The notes beneath the pieces are model-generated. The model had not been told where the DNA came from. It searched no databases and saw only the letters and a list, made by a program, of their open reading frames with translations. The translations under genes were made by a program, and so were the position numbers. From UBA3824 sp017541145 (GTDB taxonomy: Bacteria; Bacteroidota; Bacteroidia; Bacteroidales; UBA3824), in the NCBI GenBank assembly GCA_947168365.1, contig CAMVLO010000005.1, forward strand, positions 1-64,000: DNA of 64,000 nt, read 5' to 3'. Numbering within the stretch: the first letter of the stretch is position 1; each line of letters begins with the position of its first letter. Positions 44,854 to 53,263 of the stretch are shown piece by piece.

Positions 44854-45537
44854 TTAGTCTGTTACAGCGTTTTCTTCAAAGAATTTCCAAAGTTTGTCGT
44901 TTGGAACGGGCGCAACAATTTTAATTTCTTTTTTGCTGACAGGGTGTATAAATTGCACTTTGCGGGCGTGAAGCGACAATCCGCCGTCTGAATTTGATCT
45001 CGGATAGCCGTATTTCAAATCGCCTTTCACAGGGCAACCGATATGTGCAAGTTGACAGCGTATTTGGTGGTGACGACCTGTTAAAAGATTGATTTCCAAT
45101 AAGTAATATCTGTCGGATTTCGCTATTACTTTGTATTTTAAGATTGCCTTTTTTGCCTCTTTGGATTCTGTTTTTGTAACATAACTTTTATTTTGTTTTT
45201 CGTTCTTTTGCAAAAAGTTTTCCAAAGTTGCTTCGTCGGAGTCGGGACATTTTCCGGTGATTGCCCAATACGTTTTGTGAACATCGCCGTTTCTGAACAT
45301 CTCGTTCATTCTTGAAAGTGCTTTGCTTGTTTTAGCGAAAATCACGATTCCGGAAGTCGGACGGTCCAAACGGTGTGTCAATCCCAAAAATACTTCGCCC
45401 GGTTTGTTGTATTTCTCTTTGATATAGGCTTTTACGGTGTCGATAAGTGTTTTATCGCCGGTTTTGTCGCCTTGTACAATTTCGTTTACTGTTTTGGATA
45501 CTATTATTAAGTGATTGTCTTCGTAAAGGATTTCCAT
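44854..45537 (-). CDS. RluA family pseudouridine synthase
   Basis: The 227-residue product is a catalytic domain without an N-terminal S4 domain. It has ILYEDNHLIIVSK at the start, the catalytic motif THRLDRPTSGIVIFAKT with the Asp near residue 58, and LLTGRHHQIRCQLAHIGCPV, the RluA subgroup signature. It isomerises uridine in rRNA or tRNA. The absence of an S4 domain and the short length suggest an RluA/TruC-like enzyme; the exact site cannot be told. It is a single gene with terminators on both sides. Confidence 0.92.
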   Translation of the reverse strand: MEILYEDNHLIIVSKTVNEIVQGDKTGDKTLIDTVKAYIKEKYNKPGEVFLGLTHRLDRPTSGIVIFAKTSKALSRMNEMFRNGDVHKTYWAITGKCPDSDEATLENFLQKNEKQNKSYVTKTESKEAKKAILKYKVIAKSDRYYLLEINLLTGRHHQIRCQLAHIGCPVKGDLKYGYPRSNSDGGLSLHARKVQFIHPVSKKEIKIVAPVPNDKLWKFFEENAVTD

Positions 45538-45616
45538 GACTTTTTTCTTTGCCGCAAAATTACAATAAATTTTTGCTTTTATTGAAATTTTTTTGTTTAG
45601 ATTTTGTTAAAAAAAA

Positions 45617-45656
45617 TACCGTTTGAGAAAACTTTTTCGAGCTTTGTCAAACGGTA
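45617..45656 (-). terminator. intrinsic terminator of the tex gene
   Basis: TACCGTTTGA and TCAAACGGTA pair perfectly across a 20-base loop. A T run follows on the minus strand. Confidence 0.75.
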
Positions 45657-45685
45657 AAATTATTGAATTTTAGTATCTTACTTTG

Positions 45686-47809
45686 TTATTTTTCCAATGC
45701 AAGACCAATTCGTTCGCGGTTGTAATCAATCGAAATTACTTTTACTTTTACAGGTTGATGAATTTTTAGGATTGATGCCGGATTTCCGCCGCGTTTTATC
45801 GGTAGTTGCGAAACGTGAATTAGTCCGCTAATATGTATTCCAAGGTCAACAAATGCGCCAAAATTTGTAACATTCGTTACAATTCCGTTGAGAATCATGC
45901 CTTCTTTCAAATCCTTGATAGTCTCAACATTTTGTTCAAATTCCGGTGCCGTAAAAACTCCGCGGGGATCTCGTCCCGGTTTTTCGAGTTCGGTAAGAAT
46001 ATCGTTGAGAGTCGGCAAACCGGTTTTGTCATCAACATATTTTTTTATGTCGATTTTTTGGCGGATTTCCTTGTTTTCAATTAAGTCTTTTACATCGCAT
46101 CCCAAATCTTTTGCCATTTTGTTGACTATATAATATTTTTCAGGATGTACAGCCGAATTGTCAAGCGGATTTTCAGCACCGTCTATTCTCAAGAATCCTG
46201 CGCACTGTTCAAACGCTTTGTCGCCCATTCTTGGAACTTTTTTCAGTTCAGTACGCGAGCCGAACGGACCGTTTTCTTTTCTGAAATTTACGATATTTTG
46301 AGCCAAAGTCGGACCTAAACCCGATACATACATCAATAAGTGTTTTGACGCAGTATTTACATTTACACCTACTTGATTTACGCAGCTAACTACCACATTG
46401 TCAAGACTTTCTTTTAATTTTGTTTGGTTGACATCATGTTGATATTGTCCTACGCCGATAGATTTCGGATCTATTTTTACGAGTTCTGCCAGCGGATCCA
46501 AAAGTCTGCGACCAATTGATACTGCGCCTCTTACAGTTAAATCGTATTCAGGAAATTCCTCGCGGGCAACTTCTGATGCCGAATAAATTGACGCGCCGCT
46601 TTCTGAAACGATATAAACTTGAATATCTTTTGGAAACCGGATTTTTTTGATGAATCTTTCTGTTTCGCGACTTGCAGTTCCGTTGCCGATAGCGATGCAG
46701 TCAGCCTTGTATTGTTCTACAAGAGTCGTTACTTTTTTCATGGCTTCAAAAGATTCTTTCATGCCGGAATGTGGGTAAATTGCTTCATTATGAAGCAGAT
46801 TGCCTTGTTCGTCGAGACAAACAAGTTTGCATCCGGTTCTGAATCCGGGGTCGAGTGCCAATATCCTTTTTTTACCCAACGGACTTGCTAACAACAAGTT
46901 GCGAAGGTTTTCGGCAAATACATTGATAGCTTCTTCGTCGGCTTTGTCTTTTGCAATATTGGCAAATTCGGTTTCGATTGACGGTTGCAACAATCTTTTG
47001 TAACAGTCAGTTACAGCCATTTCTACCTGTTTAGCCGCCTCGCCGTTGCCTCTTACAAATTGACGATCAAGTATAGTAAGTGCGTTTTCTTCTTCGGGTT
47101 CTATTGTGATTTTCAAAAATCCTTCGTTTTGACCGCGCATAAGAGCCATAAGTCTGTGACCAGCAATGCGTGACAATTTTTCTGAATAGTCAAAATAATC
47201 TTTGAATTTTTGAGCTTCTTCTTCCTTGCCTTTTACAACTTTGCTGTAAATTACAGATTCCCTTTTGAATAGATTTCTTATACGATTTCTTGCGTCAGCA
47301 TCTTCGTTTACACGTTCTGCAATAATATCGCGTGCACCTTTGAGAGCTTCGTCGATATTTTCAACTTTATCGTTAACAAATCTTGCTGCAAATTCCTCAG
47401 AATCAGAATTTTGTTTCAGCAAAAGCATGTCAGCCAACGGTTCCAAACCTTTTTCTCTTGCGATAGAAGCGCGGGTTTTCTTTTTGGGTTTGAAAGGCAA
47501 GTAGATATCTTCCAAAGTAGTCATATCCAAAGTGTCCTCAAGTTTTTTCTTGAGTTCGTCGGTCATTTTCCCCTGAGATTCAATGCTTTCGATGATAGAA
47601 TCGCGTCGTTTGTCCAAATCCTCGTATTTTTTTATTTCTTGTTGGATTTGAGCAACTTGTACCTCGTTGAGAGTTCCGGTAGCCTCTTTTCTGTAACGGC
47701 TGATAAACGGAACTGTAGCGCCTTGGCTAAACAAGAAAGCCGTGTTTTTTACTTGGATTTCTCTGATACCCAATTTGTCGGCTATTAGTTTGATGTATTT
47801 CTCATTCAT
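45686..47809 (-). CDS. tex: Tex family S1 RNA-binding transcription accessory protein
   Basis: The start is set at the ATG giving MNEKYIKLIADKLGIREIQV, the family's usual N-terminus. A start at 47860 would add 17 unusual residues. The 707-residue product has the helical N-domain with PFISRYRKEATGTLNEVQV and the YqgF-like fold near 320 (ILALDPGFRTGCKLVCLDE). Helix-hairpin-helix motifs follow (VSGLGPTLAQNIVNFRKENG, VPRMGDKAFEQCAGFLRI). A C-terminal S1 domain is at about 630-705 (GIVTNVTNFGAFVDLGIHIS). Tex affects transcription and RNA handling; its exact activity is not settled. It stands alone, divergent from the cyclase gene. Confidence 0.95.
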   Translation of the reverse strand: MNEKYIKLIADKLGIREIQVKNTAFLFSQGATVPFISRYRKEATGTLNEVQVAQIQQEIKKYEDLDKRRDSIIESIESQGKMTDELKKKLEDTLDMTTLEDIYLPFKPKKKTRASIAREKGLEPLADMLLLKQNSDSEEFAARFVNDKVENIDEALKGARDIIAERVNEDADARNRIRNLFKRESVIYSKVVKGKEEEAQKFKDYFDYSEKLSRIAGHRLMALMRGQNEGFLKITIEPEEENALTILDRQFVRGNGEAAKQVEMAVTDCYKRLLQPSIETEFANIAKDKADEEAINVFAENLRNLLLASPLGKKRILALDPGFRTGCKLVCLDEQGNLLHNEAIYPHSGMKESFEAMKKVTTLVEQYKADCIAIGNGTASRETERFIKKIRFPKDIQVYIVSESGASIYSASEVAREEFPEYDLTVRGAVSIGRRLLDPLAELVKIDPKSIGVGQYQHDVNQTKLKESLDNVVVSCVNQVGVNVNTASKHLLMYVSGLGPTLAQNIVNFRKENGPFGSRTELKKVPRMGDKAFEQCAGFLRIDGAENPLDNSAVHPEKYYIVNKMAKDLGCDVKDLIENKEIRQKIDIKKYVDDKTGLPTLNDILTELEKPGRDPRGVFTAPEFEQNVETIKDLKEGMILNGIVTNVTNFGAFVDLGIHISGLIHVSQLPIKRGGNPASILKIHQPVKVKVISIDYNRERIGLALEK

Positions 47810-47947
47810 AATTGTCTTAAGTGCTGAAAAAGATTCAGTTGGTAATTTTTTATTTAACAATTCAGGCTTGACATTGATTGCCCAAATTTGTTGTAAAATT
47901 AAAAAAATAAATATTCATTTCAAAAAAAAATTAATTTCGAGAATTTT

Positions 47948-47981
47948 TTTGCATAATTTCAAAAATATTTCATTATTTTTG
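47948..47981 (+). promoter_or_regulatory. promoter of the receiver-PAS-cyclase gene
   Basis: TTTG at 47948-47951 and TATTTTTG at 47974-47981 with 22 bases between fit the Bacteroidota promoter loosely (spacing a little long). It is about 50 bases ahead of the TTG start. Confidence 0.45.
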
Positions 47982-48031
47982 TAAAATCAAGGAATGGACG
48001 TTTTTTTTTAATATCTAAATAGTTTAAAACA

Positions 48032-49645
48032 TTGGCTTACAATATATTAGTTGCAGATAACGACATCCAGTGCCGTCGTATTATTTCATCGATTTTGGTC
48101 GATGATATTAATACTGTATATTCTGTATCTGAAGCTGATAATTCTATTGATGCTTGGCAATTTGTAATGCAACAGCAACTTGATTTGGTCTTGTTGAACA
48201 TGCATTTGGAGGCAAGTGTAGATTTATTGAAAAAAATTCGTTTGAAATTTAAAGCCATTCCGGTAATTGTACTTGTACAAAATGTTGATAATGATTACAT
48301 CAAGTCAGCTTTAGACAACGGAGCTACAGATTATCTGAAAAAGCCGATTGATATTACGGAGTTGCATGCTCGTGTAAAAGTTTCTTTGGCTTTGCGGGAA
48401 TCGATGCTTGAGATTCAAACCAAAAACCAACGAATTGAATCTCAGAATTATGATTTGAATAAATTGTCGTTTATTGTAAAACAAACTGATAATTCAGTCA
48501 TAATTTTTAATCCTGACGGTGAGGCTGAATGGGCTAACGAAGGTTTTCATAAGATGTACGGATACGAATTTGACGAATTTGTATCGCGTTACGGCTCTAA
48601 TATTTCCGGTTTGAGTTACAATCGGGAAATTAGTGTTTATATCGCAAAACTTCTTGAACGGAAAAAAACTGTAAATTATACTACGAGATGCCGTGTAAAA
48701 TATGGCGCAATTAAATGGATTCAAACCACTTTGACACCGATTTTTGACGGTAATCGTATCGAAAAAATCATTGCAATTGAGACAGACGTCTCGGCGCAAA
48801 AATGTATTGAAATAGAACTTGTAAAGCGCAACGAAGAAACTCAGCAGCTTATGAAAAGTCTGCAAGAGGCAAATGAAAAACTCGAAAAACAACGTGCCGA
48901 AATTCTTGAGCAAAACCGTATTATCGAGTTGGAACGCAACAAGGCGGACGATTTGTTGTTGAATATTTTGCCGATTTATGTGGTTTCGGAACTCAAAAGC
49001 ATTGGTCAAGCCTCGCCGCGCAGTTACAAGATGGCGACCGTGATGTTTACTGATTTTAAGGGATTTACAAAGTCTTGCGAAAATCTTACGCCGGAGCAGA
49101 TTGTTAAGGCGTTACATTTTTTCTTTTCAAAATTTGATGACATCATTTCGTGTCATTACATCGAGAAAATCAAAACCATTGGTGATTCTTATATGTGCGT
49201 TGGCGGCATCCCGTTGCGCAATCGGTCCAATCCGTTTGATGTTGTGTTGGCGGGCTTGGAAATCAAGCACTTCATGTCAACTTATAAGACGCAATTTTCG
49301 CACATGGACTTGCCGGATTGGCAGTTGAGAATCGGAATACATTCAGGTCCTTTGGTGGCGGGAGTTGTAGGTAAAATAAAATTTGCTTACGATACTTGGG
49401 GCGATTCGGTTAATGTAGCAAAACGTATGGAAAGTGCTGACGAAATTGGCGAAGTTAACATCTCCTCGTGTACTTATGAGTTTATCAAAGATTTTTTCAT
49501 TTGCAGACATCGCGGTCCGATCGAAATTAAAAATCATAAAAATGTTGACATGTATTTTGTTGACCGATTGAAACCCGAATATTCTTTGGATGAAGATGGT
49601 GTTTATCCGAATGAAAAGTTTATTGAACTTTTGAATGTAATTTAA
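48032..49645 (+). CDS. receiver-PAS-class III adenylate cyclase with a degenerate receiver
   Basis: The 537-residue protein starts at TTG (MAYNILVADNDIQ). The receiver-like domain (1-120) keeps acidic residues near 9-11 and the Lys in YLKKPID, but Asn56 (LVLLNMHLE) stands where the phospho-accepting Asp is expected. A PAS domain spans about 145-270 (DNSVIIFNPDGEAEWANEGF), a coiled coil about 270-320, and a class III cyclase about 330-520. The cyclase has FTDFKGFT and IGDSYMCVGG (metal Asp residues), EKIKTIGD (Lys for adenine), YDTWGDSVNVAKRM (Asp for adenine, then Asn and Arg). The Lys/Asp pair points to ATP, so cAMP is the expected product. There is no histidine kinase nearby. Confidence 0.9.
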   Translation: MAYNILVADNDIQCRRIISSILVDDINTVYSVSEADNSIDAWQFVMQQQLDLVLLNMHLEASVDLLKKIRLKFKAIPVIVLVQNVDNDYIKSALDNGATDYLKKPIDITELHARVKVSLALRESMLEIQTKNQRIESQNYDLNKLSFIVKQTDNSVIIFNPDGEAEWANEGFHKMYGYEFDEFVSRYGSNISGLSYNREISVYIAKLLERKKTVNYTTRCRVKYGAIKWIQTTLTPIFDGNRIEKIIAIETDVSAQKCIEIELVKRNEETQQLMKSLQEANEKLEKQRAEILEQNRIIELERNKADDLLLNILPIYVVSELKSIGQASPRSYKMATVMFTDFKGFTKSCENLTPEQIVKALHFFFSKFDDIISCHYIEKIKTIGDSYMCVGGIPLRNRSNPFDVVLAGLEIKHFMSTYKTQFSHMDLPDWQLRIGIHSGPLVAGVVGKIKFAYDTWGDSVNVAKRMESADEIGEVNISSCTYEFIKDFFICRHRGPIEIKNHKNVDMYFVDRLKPEYSLDEDGVYPNEKFIELLNVI

Positions 49646-49714
49646 AAAATTTTTAATCTGCGTAAGTGGTTTTTTAATTAATTAGAATAAAGAAACGAAA
49701 TTTAAATATTATCC

Positions 49715-51040
49715 ATGAAGTATCATTTGGTTACGCTCGGCTGTCAGATGAATATCTCTGATAGCGGCAGAGTGAAATCTTATATTGAAAAACTCGGTTA
49801 CGAATCTACCGATAATCCACATGAAGCTGATTTATTGGGCGTTATAGCATGTTCAGTTCGTCAGAAAGCAATTGACAAAGTTTATAATTTAATAGCAGTT
49901 TGGAATAGACAAAAGGCGGAACGCCGTAATTTTGTAACATTTCTTACCGGTTGTATTTTGCCCGATGATCGGGAGAAATTTCTGAAATCTTTCGATATGG
50001 TATTCGATATGAGAGATTTAACAAATTTCTCAAAGATGTTGTCAGAAAAAATCCATGAAGGCACTTATTATCCGAAACTTAGCCGTGAAGACCAAGCTTA
50101 TCAAATGGATTACTTTTGGAAATTGGAAGGTCGTCAGCCGGATAAATTTGAAGCTTTTGTTCCGATTCAGAACGGTTGTGATAAATTCTGTACATATTGC
50201 GCAGTTCCGTATACACGCGGACGTGAAGTTTCGCGCTCGTCGCAAGAAATTCTTGAAGAAGTAAAATGTCTTGTAGACGCCGGTTTTAAGTCGATTACGC
50301 TTTTAGGACAGAATGTAAATTCTTACGGTCTTGATAAAAAAGGTAAAGAAATCACCTTTGCACAGCTTTTGGAACTTGTTGGCGAATACGGAGATAAGTC
50401 AAATAAAGAATTTCGAGTTTACTTTACCTCTCCGCATCCTCGCGACATGACGGTAGACGTACTTGAAGCCATTGCAAAATATAAATGCCTTGGAAAATGG
50501 ATTCATATTCCGATTCAAAGCGGTGATACAGAGATGCTTAAACGTATGAACCGCAAATATGACATCGAGCGTTACCGCAGCGTTATACATTCAATCAGAA
50601 CGATTCTGCCTACAGCAACAATTTTTACTGATATAATAGTTGGTTTTACAGGCGAAACCGAGGAAGAGTTTATGAATACGCGCCGTGCCATGAAAGAATT
50701 TAAGTACAACATGGCTTTCATTGCGATGTATTCGCCCAGACCCGGAGCAAAATCTTCAGAATGGGTAGATGACGTTCCAAAAGACGAAAAATCAAGACGT
50801 TACGCGGTTTTGTCCAACGATTTGAAAGAAGTTGCAAGTCAATATACTGCGCAGATGGTTGGCAAAGAATACAGATTACTTGTCAACGGTCACGATCGCT
50901 TGAACGGTTATCTTTCGGGTTTAACAGAGGGTAAAATTGCAGTTCGTTTCAAGTCAGATAATGAACTTCTCATCGGCAATTTTGTAAATGTACGAATTAT
51001 AAAATCAAGTGATTTTTCTGCTGAAGGAGAGTTGGTGTAA
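49715..51040 (+). CDS. miaB: MiaB-type tRNA methylthiotransferase, divergent
   Basis: The 441-residue product has YHLVTLGCQMNISDSGRVKS, ADLLGVIACSVRQKAIDKVY and FLTGCILPDD for the auxiliary cluster Cys. The radical SAM CDKFCTYC lies near residue 154, with AVPYTRGREVSRS, and a TRAM domain at the end. GCQMN is the MiaB signature; MiaB adds the 2-methylthio group to isopentenyl-A37 of tRNA. The segments CSVRQKAIDKVY, FDMVFDMRDLT and FIAMYSPRPGAKSS look more like MiaB of Patescibacteria/CPR than the usual Bacteroidota enzyme, from memory. A usual miaB may exist elsewhere in the genome. Confidence 0.85.
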   Translation: MKYHLVTLGCQMNISDSGRVKSYIEKLGYESTDNPHEADLLGVIACSVRQKAIDKVYNLIAVWNRQKAERRNFVTFLTGCILPDDREKFLKSFDMVFDMRDLTNFSKMLSEKIHEGTYYPKLSREDQAYQMDYFWKLEGRQPDKFEAFVPIQNGCDKFCTYCAVPYTRGREVSRSSQEILEEVKCLVDAGFKSITLLGQNVNSYGLDKKGKEITFAQLLELVGEYGDKSNKEFRVYFTSPHPRDMTVDVLEAIAKYKCLGKWIHIPIQSGDTEMLKRMNRKYDIERYRSVIHSIRTILPTATIFTDIIVGFTGETEEEFMNTRRAMKEFKYNMAFIAMYSPRPGAKSSEWVDDVPKDEKSRRYAVLSNDLKEVASQYTAQMVGKEYRLLVNGHDRLNGYLSGLTEGKIAVRFKSDNELLIGNFVNVRIIKSSDFSAEGELV

Positions 51041-51067
51041 AGGGATAAAAATAATTTGTATGGGTTT

Positions 51068-51143
51068 GAGCCGCAAACATTGCGGCTCTACATACGTTGT
51101 GCGTTACAAAATCTTGCATGTAGAGCCGCAATGCTTGCGGCTT
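51068..51143. repeat. GCCGCAA-type inverted repeat
   Basis: Two 26-base arms differ at only two positions after inversion. Each arm also contains an inner palindrome (GCCGCAA..TTGCGGC), so the DNA can form one long or two short hairpins. The spacer is about 24 bases. This kind of intergenic palindrome (GTAGAGCCGCAATGCTTGCG) occurs widely in some Bacteroidota. It lies between the convergent miaB and radical SAM genes and may serve as their terminator. Confidence 0.85.
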
Positions 51144-51163
51144 GGTAAAAAATTTACAACGCC

Positions 51164-51925
51164 TCACAGCGTACAACTCCCAAATTTCACCCGCTCCAAC
51201 GCCGCCATCAATCCTTGATAATCAAGAGCTTGCAGCGGCTGTTTCCCGGCGGCATAACTACAAAAGTTAACTTTCTTGTCCCACGAAACGCTGCAAAAAT
51301 CCTGTGGCGGAGTGCATTTCAATAGGCACGACGGACTTTGAAACGGTTTGCCGCCTGCAATCGCAGCCAACTGTTTTGGCGTAGGTGTGTCAGAAAACCT
51401 TTGCGGAATCAGGATTATCTGTTTCGGCGTCAAAAAAGTAAGAAGGTTTTCATAAACTTGTTTGCAAACGTCTGTTTTATTGCTGTTAACAAGAAGATTA
51501 ACGCCCGGAGTAATATCGGTTTTTGAAAGTTTTTCAAGCGTTTTAATTACCCTCGAAACTTCCTTTTCGTTGTCAGGAAAATGAATAGTGATGTGGATTT
51601 TGTCGGGCGGAGTTGCGGTTACCTTTTCAAAATACTTTTCGTCCTGCAACTTCAATCCGTTGGTAGTTACCGAAAGATAAACCAACGGCTGCAACGCCGC
51701 AATAATTTCAAAAACGCCCTGATACTCAAAAGGTTCGCCACCGCCAAGAGAAACCGCCTCGATACCGTTTTCGACACAACTTTTGGCAAAAGAAATCACA
51801 TCGTCAGGTTTCCAAAGTGTCTGCCTCACGTCGGAACTTTTGTTGTAACAAAAACTGCACTTTTTGCTACAAAAGTTTGAAAGGTCAATCGACAACAGTT
51901 TTATGTTTGAGGGATTCGATTTCAT
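51164..51925 (-). CDS. radical SAM protein with a C-terminal Cys-rich (Twitch/SPASM-like) part
   Basis: The 253-residue product has the radical SAM motif with Cys19, Cys23 and Cys26 (FCSKKCSFCY). SLGGGEPFEYQG follows as the GGE motif, then LSVTTNGLKL. The C-terminal part has CLLKCTPPQDFCSVSWD and NFCSYAAG, a group of Cys that could hold a second Fe-S cluster. This is the layout of small maturases acting on peptides or proteins. The ATG at 51925 lies 41 bases inside the 3' end of the preceding paralogue gene, so translational coupling is likely. The substrate is unknown; the flanking pair encodes candidates. Confidence 0.88.
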   Translation of the reverse strand: MKSNPSNIKLLSIDLSNFCSKKCSFCYNKSSDVRQTLWKPDDVISFAKSCVENGIEAVSLGGGEPFEYQGVFEIIAALQPLVYLSVTTNGLKLQDEKYFEKVTATPPDKIHITIHFPDNEKEVSRVIKTLEKLSKTDITPGVNLLVNSNKTDVCKQVYENLLTFLTPKQIILIPQRFSDTPTPKQLAAIAGGKPFQSPSCLLKCTPPQDFCSVSWDKKVNFCSYAAGKQPLQALDYQGLMAALERVKFGSCTL

Positions 51926-53219
51926 CTTCTGTCAATTTTATCGGAATTTTAATGCCACGATACTCCTTGTTTGAATATTCCAAAATCTCGTTGCGGTGCT
52001 GTTCCATTTCCGAGAACAAGAAATATGGGAAAGTTTGATTATTGATTGTAATTTGATGATTTTCAAGTTTATATATTGTTGAAGCCGCCGAAATAACATC
52101 GTCATCAATAATCAGAAGATAAGGATTTAACAATTTTATAATTGTTTCAATAGGCTCTGTTTGAAACTTAGCAACCTTTTCTTCTTCTGTCATATTTCTG
52201 AAAATAGTCTCTAACTCTTCCCAAAACAACTTTTTGTGTTGTTCCTCCACATAAAAAGCACGCATAGCAGATATTCGCAATTTTTTATTTTCAATTTTGA
52301 TTATGTGCCCCGGAACAGAAAGCATCAAAATTGTGCTTTGATACGAACACGATGCATAAGAAAAATCCTCATTTTCTGACAGAGGACAACTATTCAAATA
52401 ATAAGCAAACGAATTTTGTCCATCAGAAAGTTTGTAATACGTAAACATCAACTTTTTATTTTCAGAAATTTCAATTGGAAGTTCAACTTGCTCATCATCA
52501 TTCCACATACTCCAATCGGAAATAAAATAATCAGCAATTTGCAGAGTCTCAGTTTCTGAAAATCTGATTGGCAGCGATACAATTTTATCTTTAACATTGT
52601 CAGGAAGTTGAGATTTTTTCACGGGGCTTTTGGGTTTAATTAACCTCGTAATTGGGATTTCCCTGTTATAAGGCTGTGCATATACGTAATATGGTAATTT
52701 ATTGAACTCAATTGCAGTATCCGAGTCAGTACGATTGAACATATCACTGATATACAAATCCAAAAAACGGATGTCATCAATTGAATCATAAAGCTTTTTT
52801 GATGGCTCTTTAATAGAATCAATGTAATACAAACCCAAACTTTGCGACAGACAAATAACCTCTTTCCAAACATCCATCTTTGATATCTCATCAAAAAAGA
52901 TGTTTTCCATCTTCTTTTTTATTTTAACTACAACCGAAAGAATCCAATCATCATAACGATCCGGCTTTTTCAACGATTTATCATAAAAATCCAATGCTTG
53001 TTCGTCTGTTAGATTAAGGATTCTATAAGGGCAAGTATCCTTTGTTTCCACGAAAGCATCATACAAAAAATCATCAACATAGTCTTGTGTACCCGAAATA
53101 CATTCCGGCACAGGACCATTATCACCAAAATTAAAAATTCCCACATTACCATCCTCGTCAGCGGCAAACCAAGCCGTTGACATCGAGTGCGTTGCGGGAT
53201 ATTCTTTGTTTGTTTTCAT
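51885..53219 (-). CDS. unknown protein, downstream copy of a tandem paralogue pair
   Basis: The start is the ATG giving MKTNKEYPATHSMSTAWFAA, shared with the upstream copy. The product has 444 residues, no signal peptide and no membrane helix. The N-terminus (HSMSTAWFAADEDGNVGIFN) reads like the opening of SUKH/immunity-type or small beta-barrel domains, but I do not recognise the family. Central segments such as VICLSQSLGLYYIDS and YYVYAQPYNRE have counterparts in the upstream copy at low identity, while the last 50 residues (KLENHQITINNQTFPYFLFS) are nearly identical. The radical SAM gene overlaps its 3' end. Function unknown. Confidence 0.75.
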   Translation of the reverse strand: MKTNKEYPATHSMSTAWFAADEDGNVGIFNFGDNGPVPECISGTQDYVDDFLYDAFVETKDTCPYRILNLTDEQALDFYDKSLKKPDRYDDWILSVVVKIKKKMENIFFDEISKMDVWKEVICLSQSLGLYYIDSIKEPSKKLYDSIDDIRFLDLYISDMFNRTDSDTAIEFNKLPYYVYAQPYNREIPITRLIKPKSPVKKSQLPDNVKDKIVSLPIRFSETETLQIADYFISDWSMWNDDEQVELPIEISENKKLMFTYYKLSDGQNSFAYYLNSCPLSENEDFSYASCSYQSTILMLSVPGHIIKIENKKLRISAMRAFYVEEQHKKLFWEELETIFRNMTEEEKVAKFQTEPIETIIKLLNPYLLIIDDDVISAASTIYKLENHQITINNQTFPYFLFSEMEQHRNEILEYSNKEYRGIKIPIKLTEDEIESLKHKTVVD

Positions 53220-53263
53220 AATGCATAATTTGTATTGCACAAATGTACAAATTATTTTTGAGT

